A stretch of DNA of 64,000 nt, taken from positions 1,984,001-2,048,000 of the forward strand of contig CP089930.1 of the NCBI GenBank assembly GCA_021307345.1, given 5' to 3'. The notes under the pieces were generated by a model. The model did no database searches. It worked only from the letters and a program-made list of their open reading frames with translations, and had not been told where the DNA came from. This stretch comes from Escherichia coli. GTDB taxonomy: Bacteria; Pseudomonadota; Gammaproteobacteria; Enterobacterales; Enterobacteriaceae. The position numbers and the translations under genes were made by a program. Below, one piece after another: positions 1-11,176 of the stretch. Within the stretch, counting starts at the first letter, position 1. The number at the start of each line of letters is the position of its first letter.

Positions 1-165
1 GGTCGCGGTGAAATTTCCGCGATTCAGGAAGTTGAGCGTGATTACAACTGCAAAGTGATCTCTATCATCACTCTGAAAGACCTGATTGCTTACCTCGAAG
101 AGAAGCCGGAAATGGCGGAGCATCTGGCGGCGGTTAAGGCTTATCGCGAAGAGTACGGGGTTTGA
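1..165 (+). CDS. pyrE: Orotate phosphoribosyltransferase, C-terminal part
   Basis: The first 165 bases are an open frame entering from the left edge and ending in TGA at 163-165. The 54 residues match the C-terminal end of E. coli PyrE as I remember it (ending KAYREEYGV). PyrE makes orotidine 5'-phosphate from orotate and PRPP in pyrimidine synthesis in the cytosol. Only the last helices are present; the PRPP-binding loop lies outside the window. The downstream neighbour slmA is convergent and the two are separated by a shared hairpin, the usual E. coli arrangement. Confidence 0.95.
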   Translation, partial: GRGEISAIQEVERDYNCKVISIITLKDLIAYLEEKPEMAEHLAAVKAYREEYGV

Positions 166-170
166 TAAGA

Positions 171-197
171 AACGCCGGATGGTAAGTCATCCGGCGT
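171..197. terminator. Bidirectional hairpin between pyrE and slmA
   Basis: An inverted repeat (AACGCCGGATG ... CATCCGGCGTT) with a short loop lies exactly between the convergent pyrE and slmA stop codons. Its CCGGATG core also resembles a REP half-element. It probably ends both transcripts, although the T-run is short. Confidence 0.7.
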
Positions 198-201
198 TAT
201 A

Positions 202-798
202 TTACTGCAACTGCGCGGCAATCAGCGGCCAGCGGGCGTCAAAGTCATCCGTCGGGCGATATTTAAACTCGCTACGAACAAAACGAGACAGCATACCTTC
301 GCAAAACGCCAGAAGTTGGCTTGCCAGCAACGTTTCATCGGTGGTGTAACCTTCACCTTCACGCATTCTCTTTTCACGCAATACCTGACGCAGCTGCGCT
401 TCGATACGCTCGAACAGTTGGTTGATGCGCCCTTGCAGGCGATCCTGTTCGAACATTAGCGCATGACCAGTGAGGATGCGGGTCAGGCCTGGATTACGTT
501 CGCCGAAACCGAGAAGCAGCAACACAATCAGGCGCAGGCGCGCAGTAGTGTCCTTTTCATCTTTCAGAATCAGGTTAATACGAGTAATCAGGCTATCTTC
601 GATAAACTCAATCAGGCTATCGAACATGCGGGTTTTACTGGGGAAGTGGCGATACAGAGCCGCTTCGGAAACGCCGACAGAGGCGGCCAGTTTCGCCGTC
701 GTGATACGCTGGCTTCCATCGCTGGATTCCAACATCAACGCCAGAGACTGAAGTATTTCTTCGCGACGGTTCCTTTTCGCAGTTTGTTTTTCTGCCAT
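202..798 (-). CDS. slmA: Nucleoid occlusion factor SlmA (TetR family)
   Basis: 198 residues starting [16 protein letters not shown], with a TetR-type helix-turn-helix near residues 30-55 ([20 protein letters not shown]) and a helical dimer domain behind it. SlmA binds specific sites over the nucleoid and blocks FtsZ ring assembly there, so division does not cut unsegregated DNA. The frame is open for 14 more residues upstream (to 840), but the internal ATG at 798 gives the family's usual length and N-terminus. It lies downstream of dut on the same strand with a gap of about 100 bases, and is convergent with pyrE. Confidence 0.95.
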
Positions 799-904
799 GT
801 TACAAAATACCCCTGAAAATAAGCACTTACCAGGCGGCACCCACGCTATGACCGCAAACGAAATGTTTGCGGCGATGTTATGACGTTATTTGGATGCGTA
901 TGCG

Positions 905-1363
905 TTACTGACGACCAGAGTGACCAAAGCCGCCTTCACCCCGATCAGTGGCGTCAAAATCTTCCACCAGATTAAATTCGGCCTGTACCACCGGAACAAA
1001 AATCATCTGCGCGATACGTTCGCCAGGTTGAATGGTGAAACTGTCCTGACCACGGTTCCACACGGAGATCATCAGCTGACCCTGATAGTCGGAATCGATC
1101 AATCCCACCAGGTTACCGAGCACGATACCGTGCTTATGGCCCAGCCCGGAGCGCGGCAGCATCATCGCCGCCAGTGAAGGGTCGGCAATATGAATCGCCA
1201 GTCCGGTCGGCACTAGTGTAGTGTCGCCCGGTGCCAGTTCTACGGCGTCGTCGAGACAGGCGCGCAGGTCAAGTCCGGCAGAACCAGAAGTGGCATAAGT
1301 CGGGAGTGGAAATTCCTTCCCAACGCGCGGGTCCAGAATCTTAACGTCGATTTTCTTCATCAT
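905..1363 (-). CDS. dut: dUTP pyrophosphatase (dUTPase)
   Basis: 152 residues containing the trimeric dUTPase motifs in order: SAGLDLRA near 28, [10 protein letters not shown] near 72, [10 protein letters not shown] near 88, GERIAQMIF near 110 and the C-terminal Gly-rich arm [10 protein letters not shown]. The enzyme hydrolyses dUTP to dUMP, keeping uracil out of DNA and feeding dTMP synthesis. Two consecutive ATGs (MMKK) make the start ambiguous by one codon; the second gives the 151-residue protein. Its 5' end overlaps the 3' end of coaBC by 23 bases, indicating translational coupling in the coaBC-dut-slmA unit. Confidence 0.96.
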
Positions 1364-2561
1364 AACGGGTCACAATCTCGTCGAGTAATAATTGGCCAAG
1401 GAGCTCTTTTCGCTCAAGCGGTAAGATTTTATCGCCATCCTGCCAGAAAAGGTGTAATGCGTTTTTGTCGCTATTAAATCCCTGATTTTTTCTGGAAACA
1501 TCGTTAGCGCAGATCAGATCAAGGTTTTTGCGGATACGTTTTTGCCGGGCGTATTCTTCCACATTATTTGTTTCGGCGGCAAATCCAACAACATAAGGCC
1601 TATGGTCTTTTAATGCGGCAACACCGGCGACGATATCGGGGTTTTTAACCATTTTTATTGTTAATTCATCACCCGGTGTGGCCTGCTTTTTGATTTTTTC
1701 GCTGGCAACGGTGGCTGCACGGTAATCCGCGACGGCGGCACAACCGATAAAGATATTTTGCTGTTGCACGGATGCCTTCACGGCGGCTTCCATCTCCAGT
1801 GCGGTTACCACATCAACACGTTTAACAAACGGTGGCGTCGGTAGTGAAACCGGGCCAGAAATCAGCGTGACGTTCGCACCACGACGTGCAGCGGCTGCGG
1901 CAATGGCGAATCCCATCTTGCCGGAGCTGTGATTAGAGATATAACGCACCGGATCGAGCGGTTCACGTGTCGGGCCTGCGGTAATCATAATGTTCAGATG
2001 TTTCAGGTCGTTGACGGGCGAAAAATGGGCGACCGCCATATCAACAATGGTTAACGGATCGAGCATTCGCCCAGGGCCGACATCACCACAGGCCTGGCTG
2101 CCGCTATCGGGCCCCCAGATCAGCAAACCGCGCGAGGCAAGCACCTCTAAATTATGCTGGGTGGCAGCAGCACGATACATCTGTTGGTTCATCGCTGGCA
2201 GCACGGCAACAGGCGCAGGAGTCGCAAGGCAAATCGTCGATACCAAATCATTCGCCATACCGGCAGCAACGCGGGCAATCAAATCCGCCGTGGCTGGGGC
2301 AAGAATCACTAAATCAGCCCATTTACCCAGCTCAATGTGGCCCATTGCCGCTTCGGCTGCCGGATCCAGCAGACTGTCGGAAACGGGATAACCAGAAACC
2401 GCCTGCAAACTAAGTGGAGTGATAAAGGCTTTTGCCGCTTCGGTCATTACCACACGGACGTCGGCCCCGCGATCGCGCAAACGACGCACCAGTTCAGGGG
2501 TTTTATAGGCAGCAATACCGCCGCTGACGCCGAGAACGATTTTTTTACCGGCCAGACTCAT
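1341..2561 (-). CDS. coaBC: Bifunctional phosphopantothenoylcysteine synthetase/decarboxylase (Dfp)
   Basis: 406 residues starting [20 protein letters not shown]. The N-terminal half is a flavin-dependent HFCD decarboxylase (CoaC) with GSGGIAAYK-type FMN loop, the PAMNxxM motif near 123 and the active-site loop [10 protein letters not shown] near 158. The C-terminal half is the CTP-dependent synthetase (CoaB) with ITAGPTREP near 190 and the NHSSGKMG stretch. Together they convert 4'-phosphopantothenate and cysteine to 4'-phosphopantetheine for CoA. The frame stays open 24 residues further upstream; I chose the ATG at 2561 because it begins at the conserved Rossmann strand. Divergent from radC. 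Confidence 0.96.
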
Positions 2562-2732
2562 GATGATTTTTCCTGTTGGGTGACACCAGAAGTTGGCGAT
2601 TTTATCACAATACTTTTGTTGTCGTGCTTTCACCTGAGAATCACTTTGCGAGGCGCTTTCCAGGATTGAAAACTGGCCGTCGATTTAACGGAACGGCTAT
2701 GACAGGATGCGAGCATCACAAAGGAGGTGAAG

Positions 2733-3401
2733 GTGAAAAACAATGCACAGCTGTTGATGCCGCGCGAAAAAATGCTGAAGTTTGGCATTGGTGCGTTAAC
2801 GGATGTCGAGCTGCTGGCGTTATTTCTGCGTACAGGAACGCGCGGTAAAGATGTGTTAACCCTGGCAAAAGAGATGCTGGAGAATTTCGGCTCTCTTTAC
2901 GGCTTGTTAACCTCTGAATATGAACAATTTAGTGGGGTTCATGGAATTGGCGTGGCGAAATTTGCCCAGTTAAAGGGGATTGCCGAACTGGCGCGGCGTT
3001 ACTACAACGTGCGGATGCGTGAAGAAAGCCCGTTACTCAGCCCGGAGATGACGAGGGAATTTTTACAAAGCCAGCTCACGGGCGAAGAGCGGGAGATCTT
3101 TATGGTGATCTTTCTCGACTCACAACACCGGGTTATAACGCATAGCCGTCTTTTTTCCGGCACGCTAAACCATGTTGAAGTCCATCCTCGGGAAATTATC
3201 CGCGAAGCGATAAAAATAAACGCCTCGGCGCTGATCCTTGCGCATAATCACCCTTCGGGTTGTGCTGAACCCAGTAAAGCGGATAAACTCATCACCGAAC
3301 GGATAATAAAAAGTTGTCAGTTCATGGAATTACGCGTGCTCGACCATATCGTGATTGGGCGTGGAGAATATGTTTCTTTTGCCGAACGCGGCTGGATTTA
3401 A
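2733..3401 (+). CDS. radC: RadC family protein (JAB1/MPN metalloprotease-like)
   Basis: 222 residues from a GTG codon. The N-terminal part is a helix-hairpin-helix domain ([15 protein letters not shown] around 69-83); the C-terminal part is a RadC MPN+ domain with the JAMM-type metal motif AHNHPSG plus a downstream Asp around residues 169-182. An in-frame GTG also exists at 2727, but it overlaps the strong ribosome binding site AAGGAG (2721-2726), so 2733 is the sensible start. The biochemical role is not settled; the old DNA-repair assignment of RadC in E. coli was traced to another gene (recG). Located between coaBC and the rpmBG-mutM cluster as in E. coli. Confidence 0.93.
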   Translation: MKNNAQLLMPREKMLKFGIGALTDVELLALFLRTGTRGKDVLTLAKEMLENFGSLYGLLTSEYEQFSGVHGIGVAKFAQLKGIAELARRYYNVRMREESPLLSPEMTREFLQSQLTGEEREIFMVIFLDSQHRVITHSRLFSGTLNHVEVHPREIIREAIKINASALILAHNHPSGCAEPSKADKLITERIIKSCQFMELRVLDHIVIGRGEYVSFAERGWI

Positions 3402-3413
3402 CCCGCTATGCGC

Positions 3414-3430
3414 GATCCTTCGGGATCTTT
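3414..3430 (+). terminator. Small TTCG-loop hairpin after radC
   Basis: A five-base stem GATCC/GGATC closed by a TTCG tetraloop and followed by TTT lies 12 bases after the radC stop. It is a weak intrinsic terminator candidate just upstream of the rpmB promoter. Confidence 0.4.
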
Positions 3431-3443
3431 GTCTGTTCGGGAC

Positions 3444-3472
3444 TTGAGCACATCGCCGAGTCAGCGTATACT
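3444..3472 (+). promoter_or_regulatory. Sigma-70 promoter for rpmB-rpmG(-mutM)
   Basis: A TTGAGC -35 box (3444-3449) and a TATACT -10 box (3467-3472) are separated by exactly 17 bases. The predicted start near 3480 leaves a leader of about 140 bases before rpmB. Strong consensus match fits a ribosomal protein operon. Confidence 0.75.
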
Positions 3473-3596
3473 ACGCCACCTTTGAGAATCTCGGGTTTGG
3501 CATTTGGGCCTGGCAATCGAGAGTTCACATAGAACTGCGATGACCGGGCTGTAAAGCCTGACGAGGCGCCAATACCCCATACGAAGCTCGAGCTAA

Positions 3597-3854
<258 letters not shown>

Positions 3855-3871
3855 GTACTTAGAGGAAATAA

Positions 3872-4042
<171 letters not shown>

Positions 4043-4064
4043 TTCTCGCTTTAATGTAACGAAA

Positions 4065-4088
4065 AACCTCGCTCCGGCGGGGTTTTTT
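4065..4088 (+). terminator. Intrinsic terminator after rpmG
   Basis: An eight-pair stem (AACCTCGC with GCGGGGTT, one G-T pair) with a TCCG loop is followed directly by a run of T to 4088. It lies between rpmG and mutM, so mutM expression depends on read-through or its own promoter. Confidence 0.85.
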
Positions 4089-4139
4089 GTTATCTGTTTG
4101 CCCCCATATTGACTGCATCTGTTCATTCCTGGAGATGCT

Positions 4140-4949
4140 ATGCCTGAATTACCCGAAGTTGAAACCAGCCGTCGCGGGATAGAACCGCATCTCGTTGGTG
4201 CAACTATTCTTCATGCGGTGGTGCGCAATGGACGCTTGCGCTGGCCGGTTTCGGAAGAAATCTACCGTTTAAGCGACCAACCAGTGCTTAGCGTGCAGCG
4301 CCGGGCTAAATATCTGCTGCTGGAGTTGCCAGAGGGCTGGATTATCATTCATCTGGGTATGTCTGGCAGCCTGCGCATCCTTCCAGAAGAACTTCCCCCT
4401 GAAAAGCATGACCATGTTGATTTGGTGATGAGCAACGGCAAAGTGCTGCGCTATACCGATCCGCGCCGCTTTGGCGCCTGGCTGTGGGCCAAAGAACTGG
4501 AAGGGCACAATGTGCTGGCCCATCTTGGGCCGGAGCCGCTTAGCGACGATTTCAATGGCGAATACCTACATCAGAAGTGCGCGAAGAAAAAAACGGCGAT
4601 TAAACCCTGGCTGATGGATAACAAGCTGGTGGTGGGTGTGGGAAATATCTACGCCAGCGAATCACTGTTTGCTGCGGGGATCCATCCTGATCGGCTGGCA
4701 TCGTCTCTGTCGCTGGCTGAGTGTGAATTGTTGGCGCGAGTGATTAAGGCAGTGCTACTCCGTTCTATTGAACAGGGCGGCACGACGCTGAAAGATTTTC
4801 TACAAAGTGACGGTAAACCGGGTTATTTCGCTCAGGAATTGCAGGTTTACGGGCGTAAAGGCGAGCCGTGTCGGGTGTGCGGTACGCCGATTGTGGCGAC
4901 TAAACATGCGCAGCGGGCGACGTTTTATTGCAGGCGGTGCCAGAAGTAA
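4140..4949 (+). CDS. mutM: Formamidopyrimidine-DNA glycosylase (Fpg/MutM)
   Basis: 269 residues. It starts MPELPEVET, giving the catalytic N-terminal Pro-2 and Glu-3 of the Fpg family after Met removal. The helix-two-turn-helix region includes VGNIYASES near 168-176, and the C-terminus carries a four-Cys zinc finger (CRVCG ... CRRCQK). The enzyme excises 8-oxoguanine and ring-opened purines and cleaves the AP site. A GGAG ribosome binding site precedes the start. The rpmBG-mutM-coaD-waaA neighbourhood is the E. coli order. Confidence 0.97.
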   Translation: MPELPEVETSRRGIEPHLVGATILHAVVRNGRLRWPVSEEIYRLSDQPVLSVQRRAKYLLLELPEGWIIIHLGMSGSLRILPEELPPEKHDHVDLVMSNGKVLRYTDPRRFGAWLWAKELEGHNVLAHLGPEPLSDDFNGEYLHQKCAKKKTAIKPWLMDNKLVVGVGNIYASESLFAAGIHPDRLASSLSLAECELLARVIKAVLLRSIEQGGTTLKDFLQSDGKPGYFAQELQVYGRKGEPCRVCGTPIVATKHAQRATFYCRRCQK

Positions 4950-4954
4950 TTCAT

Positions 4955-4984
4955 GCGCGCCGGATGGCATACCATCCGGCATAA
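4955..4984. repeat. REP-like palindrome between mutM and coaD
   Basis: GCCGGATGG/CCATCCGGC inverted repeat (about 4960-4979) in the gap between the convergent mutM and coaD genes. It has the core of an E. coli REP element and can act as a bidirectional terminator or 3' mRNA stabiliser. Confidence 0.7.
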
Positions 4985-4987
4985 ACG

Positions 4988-6752
<1,765 letters not shown>

Positions 6753-7080
6753 AATAAATAGCTGACTTATGGATGTGCTGGGGATTCTATGTATTTAGCT
6801 GGGGCTTTACCATTACTTTTCCCGTTTTTGACTTAAATAGCTTCTGTTTGGTCTGAACTACCGCGACATCTCCAGTTTTTTTGTATTTTTATGCGATTCA
6901 TTGAAGCCCGAACCAATTTGCAACTCTATATAGGCATCGTCCGTACCAGAATTATCTGCATGTGGTTTTTTATCTGCATGATTTTTATGATTAAAAACCA
7001 TTTTGTGTATAAAAAACATTCGGGTCGGATTGCTGCGAAAGAAATGATACACTAGCACGCCAAAGTAAGTGCGTTATCAG
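6753..7080. other. AT-rich intergenic region between waaA and waaQ
   Basis: Divergent promoter region without a convincing gene. A 66-codon minus-strand frame (6858-7058) has no recognisable features and I do not call it. An extended -10 motif TG-A-TACACT at 7045-7053 is the best candidate for the start of the waaQ transcript, 30-40 bases before the JUMPstart element; I see no clear -35 at the correct distance. Confidence 0.45.
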
Positions 7081-7117
7081 TATTCAGGTAGCTGTTGAGC
7101 CTGGGGCGGTAGCGTGC
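7081..7117 (+). promoter_or_regulatory. JUMPstart sequence with ops element (RfaH recruitment)
   Basis: The leader of the waaQ operon holds a JUMPstart-type sequence (AGGTAGCTGTTGAGC at about 7086-7100) whose 3' end is the ops motif GGCGGTAGCGTG at 7105-7116, followed by a T-rich stretch. In E. coli, RNA polymerase pauses at ops and recruits the NusG paralogue RfaH, which suppresses termination in long polysaccharide operons. Its presence ahead of a ten-gene, AT-rich operon fits that role exactly. Confidence 0.92.
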
Positions 7118-7163
7118 TTTTTTCTGCTTAACTTAACCAGACAATCATACAAAAGAGTCGCTA

Positions 7164-8228
7164 GTGGAAAAGCCATTTCGAAATATCCTGGTCATAAAGA
7201 TGCGATATCACGGAGATATGTTATTAACTACTCCTGTCATCAGTACGCTCAAGCAGAATTATCCCGATGCAAAAATCGATATGCTGCTTTATCAGGATAC
7301 AATTCCTATTTTGTCTGAAAACCCGGAAATTAATACGCTCTATGGCATAAGCAATAAAGGTACGGGAACATTCGATAAAATTAAAAATGTGCTTTCGTTG
7401 ATAAAAACTCTGCGTGCGAATAATTATGACCTGGTCATTAATCTTACGGATCAATGGATGGTAGCACTGCTGGTGCGTTGTTTACCGGCACGTATGAAAA
7501 TATCGCAACTTTATGGTCATCGGCAGCATAGTATTTGGAAAAAAAGCTTTACACACTTAGCGCCAATACACGGTACACATATTGTTGAGCGTAATTTATC
7601 GGTCCTTGAGCCATTAGGTATTACCGATTTCTACACCGACACAACAATGAGTTACGCCGAGGATTGCTGGAAGAAAATGCGGCAGGAATTAGATGCTCTG
7701 GGCGTGAAAGATCATTATGTCGTCATCCAACCGACAGCTCGTCAGATATTTAAGTGCTGGGATAATGATAAGTTTTCTATAGTTATCGATGCTTTGCAAC
7801 GGCGTGGTTATCAGGTTGTGCTGACCTGTGGGCCTTCGGCAGATGATCTCGCCTGTGTAGATGAAATAGCACAAGGCTGCCAAACAAAACCTATCACTGG
7901 CCTTGCAGGTAAAACACGGTTTCCTGAACTGGGTGCGTTAATTGATCATGCCGTACTCTTTATTGGTGTGGATTCTGCGCCAGGGCATATTGCGGCGGCG
8001 GTGAAGACGCCAGTTATTAGCCTATTTGGGGCCACTGATCATGTATTCTGGCGTCCATGGACCGATAATATTATTCAGTTCTGGGCGGGTAATTATCAAC
8101 AAATGCCCACCCGGCACGAACTTGACCGCAACAAAAAATATCTTTCTGTTATTCCAGCGGAAGATGTCATTGCCGCTACGGAAAAGCTGTTGCCAGAAGA
8201 TGCTCCTTCAGCTAACAGGAATGCATAA
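7164..8228 (+). CDS. waaQ: LPS core heptosyltransferase III
   Basis: 354 residues from a GTG start, GT9 family (ADP-heptose:LPS heptosyltransferase) with the N-terminal NILVIKMRYHGDML loop and the C-terminal GVDSAPGHIAAA nucleotide-sugar site around 274-285. WaaQ adds the branch HepIII to HepII of the inner core on the cytosolic face of the inner membrane. First gene of the RfaH-dependent operon; waaG follows after two bases. The protein differs from K-12 WaaQ at many positions, more than flanking housekeeping genes do. Confidence 0.93.
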   Translation: MEKPFRNILVIKMRYHGDMLLTTPVISTLKQNYPDAKIDMLLYQDTIPILSENPEINTLYGISNKGTGTFDKIKNVLSLIKTLRANNYDLVINLTDQWMVALLVRCLPARMKISQLYGHRQHSIWKKSFTHLAPIHGTHIVERNLSVLEPLGITDFYTDTTMSYAEDCWKKMRQELDALGVKDHYVVIQPTARQIFKCWDNDKFSIVIDALQRRGYQVVLTCGPSADDLACVDEIAQGCQTKPITGLAGKTRFPELGALIDHAVLFIGVDSAPGHIAAAVKTPVISLFGATDHVFWRPWTDNIIQFWAGNYQQMPTRHELDRNKKYLSVIPAEDVIAATEKLLPEDAPSANRNA

Positions 8229-8230
8229 TT

Positions 8231-9355
8231 ATGATCGTGGCGTTTTGTTTATATAAATATTTTCCATTTGGTGGTCTACAGCGTGACTTTATGCGTATTG
8301 CGTCAACAGTTGCCGCACGGGGCCACCATGTTCGGGTATATACACAGTCGTGGGAAGGCGATTGTCCGGAAGCATTTGAGCTTATTCGCGTACCGGTTAA
8401 ATCCCATACTAACCATGGACGTAATACAGAATATTATGCCTGGGTACAAAATCATCTCAAAGCGCATCCTGCTGATCGTGTCGTTGGGTTTAATAAGATG
8501 CCTGGGCTGGATGTCTATTTTGCCGCCGATGTCTGTTACGCTGAGAAAGTCGCGCAAGAAAAAGGTTTTTTCTATCGTTTAACATCACGCTATCGGCATT
8601 ATGCCGCATTTGAGCGAGCGACATTTGAGCATGGTAAATCGACGAAACTCATGATGCTGACCGATAAGCAAATCGCCGATTTTCAGAAGCATTACCAGAC
8701 TGAACCAGAACGTTTTCAAATTCTCCCCCCCGGCATCTATCCGGACAGGAAATACAGCGAGCAAATCCCAAACAGTCGTGAAATATATCGTCAGAAAAAT
8801 GGCATAACCGAACAACAAAACTTATTGCTACAGGTTGGGTCAGATTTCGGTCGTAAAGGTGTGGATCGCTCAATTAAGGCTTTGGCATCGTTACCGGAAT
8901 CATTACGCCACAATACGCTTTTGTTTGTCGTTGGTCAGGATAAACCACGCAAATTTGAAGTGCTGGCAGAAAAGCTTGGGGTACGTAGCAACGTGCATTT
9001 CTTTTCCGGGAGGAATGACGTGTCTGAATTAATGGCAGCGGCAGATATCTTACTGCATCCCGCTTACCAGGAAGCTGCAGGTATTGTTCTCCTTGAGGCG
9101 ATCACCGCTGGATTACCTGTTTTGACAACCGCAGTATGTGGATACGCGCATTATATTGCGGATGCTAATTGTGGAGCGGTTATCGCGGAACCATTCCGTC
9201 AGGAAGAATTAAATGCGATCTTACGCAAAGCATTAACACAGTATTCGCTACGAATGGCCTGGGCGGAGAATGCTCGCCATTATGCAGATACTCAGGATTT
9301 ATACAGCCTGCCAGAGAAAGCCGCAGATATTATTACAGGTGGTTTAGATGGTTGA
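8231..9355 (+). CDS. waaG: LPS glucosyltransferase I
   Basis: 374 residues, GT4 family with two Rossmann domains: N-terminal [14 protein letters not shown] loop near 11-24 and C-terminal donor site with the E-x7-E motif (EAAGIVLLE around 281-289). WaaG transfers the first outer-core glucose from UDP-glucose to HepII. Stop overlaps the waaP start by eight bases, so translation is coupled. Confidence 0.95.
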   Translation: MIVAFCLYKYFPFGGLQRDFMRIASTVAARGHHVRVYTQSWEGDCPEAFELIRVPVKSHTNHGRNTEYYAWVQNHLKAHPADRVVGFNKMPGLDVYFAADVCYAEKVAQEKGFFYRLTSRYRHYAAFERATFEHGKSTKLMMLTDKQIADFQKHYQTEPERFQILPPGIYPDRKYSEQIPNSREIYRQKNGITEQQNLLLQVGSDFGRKGVDRSIKALASLPESLRHNTLLFVVGQDKPRKFEVLAEKLGVRSNVHFFSGRNDVSELMAAADILLHPAYQEAAGIVLLEAITAGLPVLTTAVCGYAHYIADANCGAVIAEPFRQEELNAILRKALTQYSLRMAWAENARHYADTQDLYSLPEKAADIITGGLDG

Positions 9356-10145
9356 ATTAAAAGAGCCGCTTGCCACACTTTGGCGTGGTAAAGATGCTTT
9401 TACAGAAGTTAAAAAACTGAATGGCGAAGTCTTTCGCGAACTAGAGACACGTCGAACATTACGCTTTGAATTGGCTGGGAAAAGCTATTTCCTTAAATGG
9501 CACAAAGGTACGACCTTAAAAGAAATTATAAAAAACCTGCTCTCATTGCGTATGCCCGTTTTAGGCGCAGACAGAGAGTGGCACGCTATTCATCGACTGC
9601 ATGATGTCGGTGTTGATACGATGCACGGTATAGGGTTTGGTGAAAAAGGGTTAAATCCATTAACCCGTACATCATTTATTATTACCGAAGATCTTACTCC
9701 TACGATTAGCCTTGAAGATTATTGTGCAGATTGGACAGTTAATCCGCCTGATATATGTGTTAAGCGTATGCTGATTACACGAGTGGCAACTATGGTGCGT
9801 AAAATGCACGCAGCAGGAATAAATCATCGTGATTGTTATATCTGCCACTTTTTGCTTCATTTACCGTTCACTGGCCGGGAAGATGAATTAAAAATTTCGG
9901 TAATAGACCTGCATCGCGCGCAGATACGGGAAAAAGTCCCACGTCGTTGGCGGGATAAAGATTTGATTGGTCTATATTTTTCATCGATGAATATTGGCCT
10001 GACGCAGAGAGATATATGGCGATTTATGAAGGTTTATTTTGGGATGCCTTTACGCGAAGTTTTATTACAGGAAGTTAACTTAATTAAAAAAACAGAAGTT
10101 AAGGCACAAAAAATAAAAGAAAGAACAATAAGGAAAAAGCTTTAA
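9348..10145 (+). CDS. waaP: LPS core heptose(I) kinase
   Basis: 265 residues with a protein-kinase-like fold: a Lys in YFLKWH near 50, the catalytic loop [13 protein letters not shown] with Asp-162 and the metal-binding VIDLHRA segment. WaaP phosphorylates HepI of the inner core from ATP, a modification needed for outer-membrane stability and for WaaQ and WaaY to act. The C-terminus is Lys-rich. An AT-rich glycosyltransferase gene follows after 31 bases. Confidence 0.95.
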   Translation: MVELKEPLATLWRGKDAFTEVKKLNGEVFRELETRRTLRFELAGKSYFLKWHKGTTLKEIIKNLLSLRMPVLGADREWHAIHRLHDVGVDTMHGIGFGEKGLNPLTRTSFIITEDLTPTISLEDYCADWTVNPPDICVKRMLITRVATMVRKMHAAGINHRDCYICHFLLHLPFTGREDELKISVIDLHRAQIREKVPRRWRDKDLIGLYFSSMNIGLTQRDIWRFMKVYFGMPLREVLLQEVNLIKKTEVKAQKIKERTIRKKL

Positions 10146-10176
10146 ATATTCATTGCTTATAATAAGGGTTTAAAAG

Positions 10177-11157
10177 TTGTTAAATCTTAAAAGCTTCGTG
10201 GCTAAGAAACAAGATTTATTTCGACACAAAATATCGAATGTTAAACATTTGCATATAGCGTTATGCTTTGACAGTGGTTTCATAATGCCGGCGGGCGTTG
10301 CATTATATTCAATTATTTCAAACAATAGTAATATTAATCTTCATTTTCATCTTCTTGTTTCAGGAATAAGCGAAAGCGAATGTTCAGTATTTTCAGAGCT
10401 AGAGGGACCAAATACGTCAATATCAATATATCATGTGACAGATAAATTTGATATTAATCCTGATACACTGGTTCTGGGAATTCCTTTATCAACATGTTTG
10501 CGTTTTTTAATTCCAGAAGTTGTTGATGATAAAATAACAAACATACTTTACCTTGATTGTGATATTATATGTAATGGATCTTTATATGATCTCGTTGATT
10601 ACGATTTAAAAGATTATATGGCATGCGTCATCTCTGACTCTCCAGATATGCAAGATCGTGTGAAAAAGTTAGACTATGGTATTGATTTTATAAATTATTT
10701 TAATGCCGGCGTTATGCTTATTAATATCAGTGCGTGGAAAAAAGAAAATATAACACAAAAGGCGCTGGAGATGATCAACAATGGGAAGGTATATAGGTAC
10801 GCAGATCAGGATGTGTTAAATATTTTGCTTAATGGACGCTTATATTACATCGATAAAAAATATAATAATAAAACAACATTATCAGTAATATGTGATGAAG
10901 AACAAAAAAACTTACCCAACACAATCATAATGCATTATGTCACTCAAAATAAGCCATGGTATAAAATATTTAGAGCCAAAAACTTTGATCGTTACTTTTA
11001 TAATTCACCGTGGAAATATTATAAAAGGATGTTAGCACCATCATCAAGTGACATTAGATTAAAGGCTAAAGTATATTGGGCCGAAGGGAAGTATAGCAAA
11101 GCCATTTCTTACTATTACCATTATCTTCGCGCTAAATTATTAGGTGTGAAAATTTAG
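10177..11157 (+). CDS. GT8-family glycosyltransferase, extra gene in the core operon
   Basis: 326 residues starting at TTG (10177); no in-frame ATG lies nearby. GT8 fold is clear: LHIALCFDSGFIMPAGVALYSI near 25-46, DxD metal site in LYLDCDIICNG (Asp-127, Asp-129), FNAGVMLINISAWK near 175-188, ADQDVLNILL near 209-218 and the late HYVTQNKPW motif. A short C-terminal tail (SSSDIRLKAKVYWAEGKYSKAI) resembles WaaO/WaaR tails. It is related to WaaO and WaaR but distinct from both. By position (between waaP and waaB) it occupies the slot that waaS has in K-12; I could not match it to WaaS. Very AT-rich with many rare codons, suggesting acquisition. Probably adds a hexose or related sugar to the core; donor and acceptor unknown. 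Confidence 0.75.
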   Translation: MLNLKSFVAKKQDLFRHKISNVKHLHIALCFDSGFIMPAGVALYSIISNNSNINLHFHLLVSGISESECSVFSELEGPNTSISIYHVTDKFDINPDTLVLGIPLSTCLRFLIPEVVDDKITNILYLDCDIICNGSLYDLVDYDLKDYMACVISDSPDMQDRVKKLDYGIDFINYFNAGVMLINISAWKKENITQKALEMINNGKVYRYADQDVLNILLNGRLYYIDKKYNNKTTLSVICDEEQKNLPNTIIMHYVTQNKPWYKIFRAKNFDRYFYNSPWKYYKRMLAPSSSDIRLKAKVYWAEGKYSKAISYYYHYLRAKLLGVKI

Positions 11158-11176
11158 ATGGAAAATTAATATAATT

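Noticed and set aside
6858-7058. 66-codon minus-strand frame between waaA and waaQ
   Set aside because: No recognisable domain, poor start context, and it overlaps the likely waaQ promoter. Low-complexity composition of Lys, Asn and His suggests an AT-rich chance frame.
10177-11157. Naming the extra GT8 gene waaS
   Set aside because: Only position supports it. I could not match the sequence to WaaS from memory, so no symbol is given.
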